DNA from: Blattamonas nauphoetae
Taxonomy: Eukaryota; Preaxostyla; Oxymonadida
Assembly (NCBI GenBank): GCA_033064195.1
Contig: JARBJD010000443.1
Span: forward strand, 1-49,860
Length of the DNA: 49,860 nucleotides
Direction: 5' to 3'
A program made the position numbers and the translations under genes. This document shows positions 8,085 to 18,190 of this stretch, piece by piece (positions within the stretch are counted from its first letter, which is position 1; every line of letters starts with the position of its first letter). Under the pieces are notes generated by a model. It did not search any database. It saw nothing but the letters and a program-made list of their open reading frames with translations, and had not been told where the DNA came from.

Positions 8085-8647
8085 GAGGACGGTCTCCAAA
8101 ATACAACCAATTGTCCAAGCGAACGTAAAACTCATTCTTTGTTCGTAAATCACGATATTTGAATGGCTCAAGTACCTTTGTGTATGTTCCAATGAGTTCA
8201 CAATTCTCTTTTTCAATTCATTTTCAACAAACGATTGTGTGTATCTTTTCGTTTGTTCTGATGAGTTCTGAATCCTTTCATCCATTTTGATGGGATCACT
8301 ATCCATTCAATTCCGTCATGTCGATACGTTACTGGAGTACTTGAATGAGTGTATTCAGAAATGAGTTCACAATTCTCATTTTTCATTGATTCAATAAGCT
8401 TCTCTTTTGTACAACGATTTGCTGGTCGAAGATATTTCTGGCGATTCAGATGTGGTCTGTATCCTTTGACGAAACTATTGACGTACACTTGATAAGTTTC
8501 ATCTGGTTTCTCTTCGAGATAGTATTCGAAAGTGCTTCCTGTGAGATATGTTGTTCCTTGTCGATTGAGAGTTGGAGGTGATTTCATTTTCAAATCTTCT
8601 TTGTCCAAAATTTCCAGTAGTTGTGTTGGTGTCAAGACGCTGCTCAT
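8085..8647 (-). CDS. Short-repeat protein gene near element terminus (broken-looking)
   Basis: The gene starts MSSVLTPTQLLEILDKEDLK at 8,647, directly after a T-rich gene-start motif. The product consists of imperfect units with the pattern (R)PHL..., NENCELISEYT...PVTYRH and W. One unit resembles the short frame at 6,133-6,345. Copy B carries the same locus at 39,387-39,978. The locus looks broken in both copies. The units may be a carbohydrate- or receptor-binding module linked to the fibre, given the sharing with the fibre locus; that is inference. Confidence 0.55.
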
Positions 8648-8680
8648 TTTATACAAATTAAAAAATTGAATAAAAAAAGA
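8648..8680 (-). promoter_or_regulatory. T-rich gene-start motif (minus strand)
   Basis: On the minus strand, TTTTTTTATTCAATTTTTTA then TTTGTATAAAATG. It is present at the same place in copy B. Confidence 0.6.
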
Positions 8681-8949
8681 AATCGACGTTGTTTTCTAAA
8701 AGTACTCAAAATTTGCTTCAAAAAAGACGCTTCAAAACGAGGTCATTTTTTCGCTTTTATTTTCGAATTTACAGCCAAATATTGACAACTCTGAAATGTC
8801 AATATTTCAGTAGTAAGTGAGATGGAAATTAGAATGAGTCATATTAAAAAAATTCAATTGGCTTTGAGATTCAAATTGATTTCTCGTTCCAATTCTCCTA
8901 GGAGTATCACCTATGCCAGTTTGGTTCCCATTTCGCTTATACCACTACT
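8660..8949. repeat. Terminal region of element A (probable terminal inverted repeat)
   Basis: This segment matches 39,085-39,370 of copy B in inverted orientation up to the exact boundary. The outermost bases are ...GCTTATACCACTACT, which read inward as AGTAGTGGTATAAGC. Polinton inverted repeats of a few hundred bases with AG...CT ends fit. The opposite terminus is outside the window, so the inverted-repeat status is inferred. An outward-reading ATG frame (from 8,822) crosses into the host flank. Confidence 0.7.
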
Positions 8950-9955
8950 CCCGTCCCATTGTTCCCACTTCTTACAGCCGCTGGATGCGGTCTGCAATCG
9001 AGAATTTAAGCGGAACTTGGCAGGAATCGAATTCCCGAAGAACAAGAAAGATCAGGCCGCCATTGATGCTTTTCTAGATCGGATCGTTTGTGCAATCGAG
9101 AAGGCCCTTATTCGCCAGAATGTTCAAGGCGGATTTGCAAAATGTGGGCTGGTCAGAGCTAGCCCGGCAAAAATGCTCTATCTACTTCGTGACGCCTCAG
9201 AAGAAACAACAAACACCTGTGATTCTGAAAGAAAATTGATTAACGAATGCATTCGGAGTGATGAGGAGTATGAAGAGCTCTTTGATTGGAAAACTCGTGT
9301 TTACGAAGGTCGGACTGAGAGAGAACATGCTGAACTGCCCGTGGAGACCGGAGATGATCTGTATCAAACAGTGAATGGCCGCAGATTTTGGACAACGAGC
9401 GGCCATGTAATCACAGATCCCATCTATTTGGAGAAGTGGAGAGAGCACAACAAGGAAAAGAAGCAGCCGTTAAGAAAGCGCAAACAAACAGCTGAGAATG
9501 AATCACAACCCACAGTGGTGGACTCTCAACGTGCCGACGACTCCGATGAACCCGACACGGAAAGCGAAAATGAAGTGGATTGCATAATTTGTGTATCAGA
9601 CGACTCAGACTTTGATGACTTTTACGCGGAGAACTCAGTAATCGAACTCCTGCAACTGGATTACATAACACCAATAGAGAAGCGACTGAGAATTCCAAGC
9701 GAACGCGCGATCGAAAATGAACAGCTGACAAAGTCCTTGGGAAGATCATCATTGACAAATCCCAACCCAAAAGTCCAGTCACGACCGAGAAGGATTCGTC
9801 CAGACACGACGGTTGGAAGGACTCGCCATCGGCCCCATCTTACAACCGGATCTCCGAAGAAGGAGCAGATACGAGACAACCTCAGAATCAGTGGAAGGGG
9901 AACCGTGATTGTTGATTCAGACTGCGAAGAAGACGAGACGGATCTCTGTGAATGA
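8950..9955 (+). pseudogene. C-terminal part of a pogo/Tigger-like DDE transposase with acidic tail
   Basis: Just past the element boundary, the frame shows HCSHFLQPLDAVCNREFKR. This resembles the end of the DDE endonuclease core of pogo/Tigger/CENP-B-like transposases (consensus H.THLLQPLD...K). A helical segment follows, then a long charged, probably disordered tail. The tail carries two SUMO-interaction-like stretches, CIICVSDDSDFDD and TVIVDSDCEEDE, at roughly 9,584-9,624 and 9,900-9,940. The N-terminal part, with the DNA-binding domain and first catalytic residues, must lie beyond copy A, so this gene was cut by that insertion. The frame from 8,950 to the TGA is undamaged. It could be a transposon or a domesticated host gene. 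Confidence 0.7.
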
Positions 9956-10440
9956 CCAACTTCGATGAGAAACACACCAGTAACCTTCGGTTTAAACAGA
10001 TTATTTGGTGTCGATGGCCAAATTTATGGAGACAATGCTGGTTGGTGCGCTCCTGAGTGCAGAGAACTCTACCACGTACTCCCCACTGTTGACGAACAGT
10101 TGATGACCGTAGTCTTGGAAGGGATTGAATCGATCCTTCTGACAACTGGATTCATCTAGCTTCAGGCAGTGAACGATCTCCTCCAACATCCATCTCACGA
10201 AATAGGAGGAGGATTTACAGGACGCATTGAGACACAATGTACTGGTTCGAAACGTCACTTTTCTATTCTCTCACAACCAATCTCACGAAGACCACAACCT
10301 CTCCCTCAGATCGACATTTCTGTCTAGAAGCGGCTCTTATCGGCCCCAATCTGTGTCTGCTCAATGCGAACCAGACCATTCACATGGAAACCACGTTTCG
10401 TCGGAAGAATGGAATCGACAGCTCCTCGCCGAATGTTTAA
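9956..10440. other. No recognisable gene
   Basis: There are short frames on both strands (for example plus 10,237-10,440) but no family is recognisable. The plus frame leads in register, across a TAA, into the kinase-like fragment at 10,441. Confidence 0.4.
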
Positions 10441-10593
10441 TGTTGGCTCCATCAGCAAGTTTTTAATCGGGACATTAAGCCAGAGCGTATCTTCTGCAAT
10501 GAGAATGGGCATTCCCAGCTGACCTATTCTCGATTGTTGCCTCGCTGTTCGAAGCGAGTGAAATTGCGTCAGAACATGAGAATCGAAAATTGA
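10441..10593 (+). pseudogene. Protein-kinase-like catalytic-loop fragment
   Basis: The frame reads CWLHQQVFNRDIKPERIFCN then ENGHSQLTYSRLL. It follows the kinase subdomain VIb pattern (LH...HRDIKPENI...NGHVKL.DFG) closely enough to be more than a chance D-I-K-P-E. The HRD His is Asn, the catalytic-loop Asn is Arg and DFG is TYS, so if it is a kinase it is a dead remnant. No other subdomain is legible around it. Host surface proteins of this organism type often carry kinase domains, which makes the reading plausible. A chance match cannot be excluded. Confidence 0.4.
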
Positions 10594-11045
10594 CACATGC
10601 ACATTTGAGTTATGCTATGCAGGGAGCTATTCATGCGGAGCTCTTTCCACTTCTGAGCTGAACAACATCTTGTCATCATCGATGTTCTTGTGCTGTTCAT
10701 GTGGAGACTACGCAGAAGGGTCCAATCAGACCTTCAACCATAGCACATCCGCCGAGCTATTCGTAGTGGATGACTCTGATCTGTCGGTGCATTGAAATAA
10801 AGTGTGGAGGACTTGAAGCGGACAAGAAAGTTGAGGAAGAATGGAGTTGCGGATGTGAGAGAGGAAGAATGAATGCTTTTCATGGGTATACTAAGAGCAC
10901 ATCACATTCCATCTCGATTGAGCATCTCCTGTTCATCAAAGCAAAGAATGGCGAACTTTCAATCGCTTCGTATTCGTTCGAAGCATCACTCCCAATCGCG
11001 TTCCTTCTGTTGGACTTGGAGGGAGGGCAGACCACAATCTTCGTC
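10594..11045. other. Unassigned stretch with a 100-aa plus-strand frame
   Basis: A plus frame from about 10,770 to 11,072 (LLFIKAKNGELSIASYSFEA, then a hydrophobic LLLDLEGG) has a reasonable amino-acid mix but no recognisable family. I see nothing else in the interval. Confidence 0.3.
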
Positions 11046-11246
11046 TCAACGACAACTGGCTTGCTCTTCTAAGTGAGCACCCGAAAGCTGATGCTTGGGT
11101 CTCTCCTGCTGACTGGATTGATATTCGCCTTTCATCTCGTGCAGTGTGAAGTCATCCTCATCGTCATCTCCAACCCATACACACCAATCGCACAATGCAC
11201 TCACCCATCTCTGCTCTTCTTTTAGCAGATCTCGAACAATTCTCAC
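11046..11246 (-). pseudogene. Minus-strand gene fragment, paralogue of 18,760-18,905
   Basis: The minus-strand frame contains KEEQRWVSALCDW and GDDDEDDFTLHE. A second copy at 18,760-18,905, also minus strand, contains EEERWESALCDW and GDDDEDVFTL. Conservation at the protein level in this frame, with base changes falling mostly where they are tolerated, argues that minus is the coding strand. The function is unknown. Both copies are short and isolated, so they are remnants of one gene family. Confidence 0.45.
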
Positions 11247-11584
11247 ATCTCTACTTTTCCTCGCACTGTTCTCATCCCAAAACAGACATCCGATTTCTTA
11301 AACCAACTGAGCCGACCGAATGCACTCCTCTCGTCCTTTCTCATCACGTACAACGCGACCAAGATCTTGTCACAGCTCCAGAAGATCAAGAAGGGTTTTT
11401 TGGAGTATGCTTTTTTGTCACTTGATCTCAACCTCGAAGGTTTTAATTGCTATTCTGTCATTTTCTTATTTGTTTTCAGAAGTGAGGGATCTTACGTTGC
11501 CCGAAGTCCATCCACAGTCTGTCCACCACTCTCTCATCAACAACATTCATCACCTTCTCTCTCCCCTTCTCGACTTCATCGTCT

Positions 11585-11854
11585 TTGCCCTCTCTTTATC
11601 TTTCATCCATTTCTCTCCTCCAGTCTGGAACGACGACCAATCTTAGACACCTCGCTGACTGGAAGGACAAGACAGACGAGCCACAAACGAAGGGGAGAGA
11701 GGAGTTTGGTGCGGTTCTTATTTTGGACGAGCGAGTGAAGGAGGCTCTTCCTGTGGAGCTTGTGAAGCTGCGGGAGTGGGAGTTGGAACCATCAAAGGAC
11801 ACGGTGATCACTCCTTTTTCGGGATTTGTCTCCCACCGCAACGCTCCTCTGTGA
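11585..11854 (+). pseudogene. Gene fragment with DKTDEP-KGREE-GAV block, paralogue of 23,960-24,416
   Basis: After a pyrimidine-rich CTCCAG that looks like a 3' splice site near 11,623, the frame reads DKTDEPQTKGREEFGAVLIL then DERVKEALPVELVK. The second copy at about 24,123-24,225 reads DKTDEPQVKGREELGAVQIL then DQRVKETLHMEIVK. The surrounding sequence is not related, so only a block of about 35 codons is shared. It is a host gene fragment of unknown function. Confidence 0.45.
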
Positions 11855-12068
11855 GGCCCTCACTCAACTTGTATCTATCACTCATACTGCCCGTATTTCA
11901 CTAACGCAGGACATTTCTGTCAAAAAAACGGCTCTTCACCACTCAAACCAGCAGGATCACCTCTGATTATATTGATGACATCGTTTCGTGGGATAAAAAC
12001 ATAAACTTTTATCAGACATTCGTCCACACACTCGTTTGACTGCACTGCGATCTCAATACTGACATGTC

Positions 12069-13399
12069 ATGTTGATGGCATGTCGATGGAGACAAATTCA
12101 AGCAAGTCAGAATGGAACCTGGTGGATTCGAAACGACAATATTTGGAGAGCTGATCACCGTCACCGAGACCAATTTCACATTGCACACATCACACCATTC
12201 AGCTTGAGGAATGCAAGTTCGTCAGACCACACCAACGGCGACTTTCTCGCTTCGAATCTGACCGTCTCATCCAACCACACAGACAACAAGGCTGAATATA
12301 TCACCAATTCGCAACAGCCGACATCATCGTCAGGGAGAGGCGGATTCGGAGTTATCCACTGCAAACTCGTTGATTGCCATGCCACCACGTCCTCTGGTTC
12401 GCACAGAGGCGGATTTTCGAATCACACAAGCGGAATCACGGAATTCTGCTCGCAAAATGTGAACGGTTGCATTATCATCGACTGCTCCTCTTCGTATATC
12501 GCTGGATGGTTCGAAACTGGTTCATGGACAGATCGATCTAACTGTGTTGATGCGACAATCAACGGACTCGACATCACAGGATGCAATGCGAGCGGACACA
12601 CTGGTGGATTGCTCCTGCAGTTTATGAACCACGCCACCGTCACAAATGTCAAACTCTCCAACTGTCGCTCACCCAACAGAGACTTATTGACAATTCATGG
12701 TGTCTTGTCTGAACTCTCACTCAGCTCAGTGGAAGCCGCGACATCGGAAGAACCTCACCGAAGCGCGATCAATTTTGGATATTCTTATGAGCCAGTCAAA
12801 TGAATCACTTTCCTGATCATCTCAAACGTGAACTTCAACGACGGACTGATCAGATTGACTGTTGTTTGGGAAGAATCATTCTTTCCAAAAGCTCCAAAAA
12901 GGAATGACATCACGCTCTATCCTTATCCGACGTTCACCGACGTCATCGCTGAGGAGATTATTGCTCGACAGGTGGACCGACCTTCTGATTCCACAATCAG
13001 TTGACTTTAAAGTTTGAAGGGTAATTCGATCCACGCACACTCTTCCACACTCCCTCTCCATCTCTGACCACTGCCAGCCAGACGACTGTGTCTGCCAACT
13101 CACAGAATCAGCTGAAAGTCGGTGGAAGGGAGTGAGATCACTCTCAATCGCGATGAAGGAATGGAGGATCGATGACTGCACTGCTTCGAGTCGCAGCTGG
13201 TGATCAAGTGTTTCTCTCGACTGTTCAGTTCGTTAGTCCACAACAACAAACCCCATCACTAATCGAAGGTGTGATCGTCTCGTCGTCATTTTCAAACTGT
13301 TACTGCTCTTCGACTGGGCTTGGTGAGTGGGTGTTTGTGGAAGGATACACTTTCGCATCTCTCATTGTCCCATCATCGTGGTCAATCACTCCACAACTA
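12069..13399 (+). pseudogene. Decayed beta-helix (pectin-lyase-like) surface protein, left part
   Basis: The frame 12,069-12,803 contains repeated short beta-helix turns: GGFSNHTSGITEFC, NGCIIIDCSSS, INGLDITGCNASGHTGG and VTNVKLSNCRS. It continues in the same frame beyond an in-frame TGA at 12,801-12,803 (LIISNVNFNDGLIRLTV). From 13,172, in another frame, come further turns (GVIVSSSFSNCYCSS, EWVFVEGYTFASLI) up to the MITE at 13,400. Such helices form the ectodomains of very large oxymonad surface proteins. At least one stop, one frame change and one transposon insertion make this a pseudogene. Confidence 0.6.
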
Positions 13400-13685
13400 T
13401 CGGGGTGACGGGAAAAACTTGGGCGGGCTCTTAGTCGATTCTGGCACTATTTAGCTTAATTTTCACTTCATACAGTGCCTTTACATGTTTCCTATTTTCA
13501 AAAAACACCAAGTAAAAAAATCATAGTGTCCTGACCAGAGAGAACAGCGAGGTGAAAGATCAGATCTGAACGACTATGACTCTTTTTCTCAACAAAATGG
13601 AAAATTTCAGACATTTAGACTAATTTACACTCATTTCAGAAGAAGATGTAGCAATTGAATCAATACATGACAGGGAAATATCATC
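13400..13685 (+). repeat. MITE left terminal inverted repeat
   Basis: A 286-bp arm running from TCGGGGTGAC to ...CAGGGAAATATCATC, matching the right arm with only a few differences. Confidence 0.9.
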
Positions 13686-14018
13686 GAGATTGTTAACTCT
13701 GTTTGAGAATCGCCATTGTCACGTCATCTTTTTCAGGATGAAACGAATCGACCCCCTTCATGAATGCACGGGGCATCGTGGAAAGTGCCAATCATCACAT
13801 CTGACGTTATGATCAAGCGGTGAAACACGACATCGTTGATTCAGGGATAAAACCAGACTGGTTTGTATTTCTTGCCGTTTTCTCATTACTCCTCCCGTAT
13901 TCAAAGGAATCTGAATATAAACACTGAATTGCAATTTTTTTCGATCATCGACGTTGTTTTCAGGATCTTGGTCATTATTCATCAGGATATGTTTAATCAC
14001 CGTGCTGGACAGAAGCTA

Positions 14019-14040
14019 CAGCCAGTTCAATGACTGGCTG
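14019..14040. repeat. Small palindrome inside the MITE
   Basis: CAGCCAGT-TCAATG-ACTGGCTG, an 8-bp stem in the MITE interior. Function unknown. Confidence 0.5.
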
Positions 14041-14103
14041 GGAGATCAAACTCCGAATTGACGACAAAGGAAGGAAGATCATCACGATTCTGGAAAAAAA
14101 ACA

Positions 14104-14389
14104 GATGACATTTCCCTGTCATGTATTGATTCAATTGCTACATCTTCTTCTGAAATGAGTGTAAATTAGTCTAAATGTCTGAAATTTTCCATTTTGTTGA
14201 GAAAAAGAGTCATAGTCGTTCAGATCTGATCTTTCACCTCGCTGTTCTCTCTGGTCAGGACACTATGATTTTTTTACTTGGTGTTTTTTGAAAATAGGAA
14301 ACATGTAAAGGCACTGTATGAAGTGATAATTAAGCTAAATAGTGCCAGAATCGACTAAGAGCCCGCCCAAGTTTTTCCCGCCACCCCGA
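14104..14389 (-). repeat. MITE right terminal inverted repeat
   Basis: The mirror arm, from GATGACATTTCCCTG to GCCACCCCGA. The few differences between arms suggest a young element, or arms kept alike by foldback repair. Confidence 0.9.
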
Positions 14390-14391
14390 TA

Positions 14392-14508
14392 TCGAACCCG
14401 TCAGATGTCTCAAATCTTGTGGAGACAGACATGATCGAGTCAGCCGATTTTAACAACCGCACTGCGAGCCTGCTACTCAACCTCGCAATGGGGATGCAAC
14501 CAGTTTGA
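14392..14508 (+). pseudogene. Beta-helix surface protein pseudogene, part right of the MITE
   Basis: This continues the frame of 13,172-13,399 in register after the MITE: SNPSDVSNLVETDMIESADF then NNRTASLLLNLAM, ending at a TGA. It carries no recognisable domain itself, but the preserved frame ties it to the left part. Confidence 0.5.
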
Positions 14509-14689
14509 AGTCGCCTTGTCGCATCTGGCTGGTGTTGGTTTTCACACACACTCGATCACCGATTCAATGTCTCTGAGCGATACGCTCTCGTTCTCGACGA
14601 ACGATATCGCATTGTCAAGTCACTCGCCGACAGACAACAGACTGTTCTCGGCAGAGGAAACCGATTGATGGCTTCCACTCGACTGCCTC

Positions 14690-16090
14690 ATGTCGGTCCC
14701 GCAAGAAGTGTACAACCCGCTCTGCTTCGAAGCAGAGCCGCCGTCGAAAGGGAAGACGTCAAAGTCGAACAAGCAAGCCAAGCCAGTCCAGACAGTCCCA
14801 GTGACATTCATTGCTTCGCTTCTCATCCAACTCAACCACATCTTCAAACAACGCGAAAACCTCAAAATGCAGGCACTTCGGAAGAAGGCACAGCGAGAGA
14901 CAGGAAGGCTGAAGAGGAAGCTGGTCACGACACAGGCAGGGGTCGCGTCTGAACGGCCCCAAAAGAAGAAAGCGGCGATGGACCAGACTGAGCCGAATAA
15001 GGCCAAATCTCAGCCACGGCACCAATCACCAGCGAAGAAGAAGACAGCCGAATCGAAGACGGAGGGAGGCTGGCCGCTCTTCTCAGCGTACGACAACGAA
15101 GAAGAAGAGAAGAGGAACACACAGCAGCAGAACCAGAAGAAGAAGGAGCGGCTGAAGAAGTTTGAGCTGGACCGGTCAAACGAACTGGGACAGCGCCCAG
15201 GCTCGTCGTTGGTGGGTGTGCGCGAAACAGCGGAGATGGTGGCAGACTCCAAACCATCGGCCAGTCAGACCCACTCGGTGCAGAAAGGCAAGAAGACTCC
15301 AACCAAAACGACGGTCGAGGACGTGTTCCTGTAAATGGTGGAGAAGTCAGAGGAGAGGGAATGGCAGAAGAAGCAGTGAAGAGACCAGGAAAGGGCACGG
15401 AAGGGGGAGCAGGCGAAGGAGAAGCACCATTCTCCCCCATCCGACTCCGGCGACAACCAGGACTCGGATTACTGGGCGTCGGAGCATCATCGCTCCAAAC
15501 ATCGAAATTCCCGCGCCTCAGCAGACAGACCATCCCGCCATCACAAACACAGACACCACACACTCTCTTCGCCAGACCCGTCTTCACAACGCGACGCCTA
15601 TTACGACCTCTATTTGTCTCGCTCACCTGTTCCACCCCTCCGCCATACTCATATTCCAAAGAAACATCACCAAAACCAAGCAAGCCAAATCCACCTAAAG
15701 TCAAGCTGAGCACTGTCTCTTCGCCACAATCCACAAAGCCACCGACTCATCGAAACAGTACACAAAAAGAAAAGAAGCACACTCCACCCGCTCGGAAAGA
15801 GCAACCAGCCACTTCAGACAGATCAACGCGAACCACGCCGTGCTGACAGGCCAATGAGAGCAGCAAACTCCGAATCATATCAACAAGGCGATGACCAGCT
15901 TGTATACACCCCATCACGCGACGTGTTATCTGGTGAGCAGTAAGACTCTGACAACGAATCACAGTCGAGGCATTGCGACGAGAGACAGATGGAACGCTGC
16001 TTCAGAATTTGTGAAGAGCAAAAGGATGAGCTGTGGAGGAGAAAAAGAAAGACAACGGTTGGACCGACTCCAAGTGGGGACTCAGATTAA
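14690..16090 (+). pseudogene. Highly charged, disordered protein pseudogene
   Basis: One frame keeps a consistent composition for about 466 codons: Lys/Glu/Gln-rich (RLKRKL, EEEEKRNTQQQNQKKKERLK), then His/Ser/Arg-rich (HHRSKHRNSRASADRPSRHH), then acidic (DSDNESQSRHCDERQMERCF). It is interrupted in frame by TAA at 15,332, TGA at 15,377, TGA at 15,707 and TAA at 15,941, and ends at TAA 16,088. Two different stop types, both used normally elsewhere, argue against code reassignment. The Arg/Ser/His-rich middle recalls splicing- or chromatin-associated proteins, but no domain is recognised. The first 214 codons (14,690-15,334) are open. Confidence 0.5.
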
Positions 16091-17329
16091 ACTCTTTTGT
16101 CTACACCGACAACAGCGATTATCTTTCTACAACTCACAACGGAGTCTAACCGCAAGCTGAAACTGTTGGTTGTAACAGAAGGATCAGAACGGGTTTCGCC
16201 GCGTGTTCACATCCGAACAATTCGAACTGCTAGTCTATCCCATCACGGTCTTCTTCACACACTTCCCGTAGCTGCAGCAGCAACCAATGGAGATCTGCTC
16301 ATCGACCGTCTCAACTCTCTCCTCAATCATCCACAACGATATCTCCTCCTTCTTAACTCGCGTGGAAGAGGCTCAGATCGAGTGGTGTCCATCCGCTCCT
16401 CCCAAGCCAGCCGTTGCTTCCGAAGACAACATATTCCAATCACACTTGGTTGACATCTTCACTATGCAATGCAACAACCACTCGAGGATGTCCTGTCTCC
16501 GGAAGTTCTACCAAGCGAATGAGCTATCGAGTTCGATGATGGACCGTCCGAAGATCACTCAACTGCCGACGGCGAGTGGAGACATACCTACTACCCAGTA
16601 TGTGTCATTGAGGATGTGACATCGTCGCCAACCAGACCTCCTGCGCTTACGAACCCGTCGAACAAACAATACACATCGAAATAACAAAGGATGGGTGAGG
16701 TGGAGCGGAACGAGTCCACTTTACTTGCGAAGTCGGGTTTCATTCGCTGAACGCCGTTTGAGTTCGCTGCAGCCTCCAAATTCAGCTCACACGCGTCCGA
16801 GACCTTCCGCTTTGTCCAACAGCGCGTGACGAGCGATTACACATCTCGATCACGGCTGACAATGTCGTCCTGCAGCCGACCTCAGAACATGTGCAGCTGT
16901 AAATGCATCACGACAACTGCTTCCCCCACACGTCGTTCAGGCTGATCTTATCCCTGTTGTCGCCTCGTTCTGCTCCACAGAAGATGAACAAACGCCAGCT
17001 GTGCTTCCAGGAGAAGGGCTCACGTGTAGATGGTTTAGAGACAACATGTTTGATGGCTTCCGGCATCGTTCTACACTTGAAAACAATGTGCCTCCAGTCG
17101 ACAGAGACGAAAAACACCGATTCTGTTCAGAAGAAGAAGATGCCACGGACGAACTTTGTCCTTCGATTGTGTCTGCCTCAGTCCCTCATCGCCAGAATGT
17201 TTTTTAACAACATGAATTACAGTTCACAATTATGCGATGCAACCCCGTTCCATACTCTGACATCTCCCATCTCCACTCTTCCTGCCCTCTCCTCATTTTC
17301 TGCCATCTCTTCCGAAATGGACTCCACTC
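16091..17329. other. Decayed coding-like DNA, no family recognised
   Basis: Patches of plausible coding occur in shifting plus-strand frames: one near 16,180-16,440 (FTSEQFELLVYPITVFFTHF, IHNDISSFLTRVEEAQIEW) and one near 16,880-17,200 (FRDNMFDGFRHRSTLENNVP). They are probably fragments of one or more host genes. Confidence 0.35.
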
Positions 17330-18190
17330 CACCCTCCATCAGCACTTGCAATTCCTGCTGCATCTCTCAATCACGCGTTCGAGTCATCCCTCCCTCACTT
17401 CATCATCCTCCGAAAGACTGCTTGGACACTCGGCGCTGTTCTCTCTTCCAACGCTCTCTCCACACTATCTACACAGCCAAACCTGGTGAGTCATGCCTGC
17501 TCACTCTCTGCCCTGTTCGAGCAGATCGTTCTGAACGACGACCTCTAAATGCACATCCACCCCTTCATCGAGATGGACGACTCATCGCCTCTTCTCAACT
17601 TTCTCCCGTCGTCCAAAATCCCTCTCGCTTGCTCGATCCTCCACGCTTTCGTTCTTCTTCTCATCTCAAACCCGTCTCTCCCACATTCTGCGTATTTCGA
17701 CACACATCGTTGTGCTCTCTTCACAGTTCAGTTCTGCATTGACACACTCAGCTCTGTGATCATTCAATTCGAGGCCAGACTGACACTCGCTGCTTCTGCT
17801 GCTCTGCCTATCCTTCTATTCCCACTTTTGCTTTTCTTGAACTCCCTTCTATCTTCGTCGCTGCTGCCACACCCAACGCCAATCTTCTCGTCGTCGATTC
17901 TCAACCCGAACCCGCCACTGAAGACGAAGACATCGTCGCCATGTCCTTTCACCTACACCACCAAAGTTCTCCGTCAGGCTGTGCCAGTCATCCACCTTCA
18001 ACAACACGCCATTTTTTTGTTATCACAGCAACACTCCCATCGCCAACGCACTGACCTTCTCCCACCTCCACCTCTCGTCTCTCTCCGGTTCATATGTGTC
18101 GACCTTGTCCATCCTCCTCTTCTCCAACCATCATCTCACTCACCCAACCAAGGCTTCAGGAACTGTGTCATCAATCGCTCAAGATGTTGA
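17330..18190 (+). pseudogene. Helical (ARM/HEAT-like) protein pseudogene
   Basis: One frame reads as alternating hydrophobic helices: HFIILRKTAWTLGAVLSSNA, then LVSHACSLSALFEQIVL, an in-frame TAA at 17,546, and SSKIPLACSILHAFVLLLIS. It stays open to 18,190. LRKTAW(T)LG recalls armadillo repeats of the importin-alpha sort, but the match is short. A membrane protein is an alternative, given the hydrophobic LPILLFPLLLFLNSLL stretch. Confidence 0.3.

Larger units (their letters stand above)
1..8949. mobile_element. Polinton/Maverick-type virus-like element, copy A (partial)
   Basis: This is the right-hand part of a virus-like element; the left end is outside the window. It carries two capsid-like genes, small virion-type genes and a fibre-like gene, and is AT-rich compared with the host DNA beyond 8,950. 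The right boundary is set by comparison with copy B (39,085-49,860): the shared sequence stops exactly after ...CCACTACT at 8,949, and the flanks then differ. AG...CT termini are typical of Polintons. Several genes look whole and at least one locus looks broken. The close match to copy B suggests a fairly young insertion. The family assignment rests on gene content; polymerase and integrase are not in view. Confidence 0.85.
13400..14389. mobile_element. Foldback MITE with 286-bp terminal inverted repeats and TA target duplication
   Basis: The ends read inward as TCGGGGTGACGGGAAAAACT (left) and TCGGGGTGGCGGGAAAAACT (right, reversed). Each end is flanked by TA (13,398-13,399 and 14,390-14,391). 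The two arms are near-identical over 286 bp and enclose 418 bp with no gene. TA target duplication places it in the Tc1/mariner/pogo (IS630) group as a non-autonomous element. The host frame is continuous across it once the element and one TA are left out (PQL then SNPSDVSNLVETD), so it landed in sequence that was then coding or recently coding. The pogo-like transposase at 8,950 belongs to the same broad group; no direct link is shown. Confidence 0.9.

Noticed and set aside
14925-15734. 269-aa minus-strand frame full of Ser, Pro and Leu
   Set aside because: It is the shadow of the charged plus-strand pseudogene. Its composition follows from complementing Lys/Glu/Arg codons.
14690-16090. Alternative genetic code (TAA/TAG as Gln, known in one oxymonad lineage)
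   Set aside because: Genes throughout the window end normally at TAA, TAG and TGA, and this frame is interrupted by both TAA and TGA, so decay is simpler.
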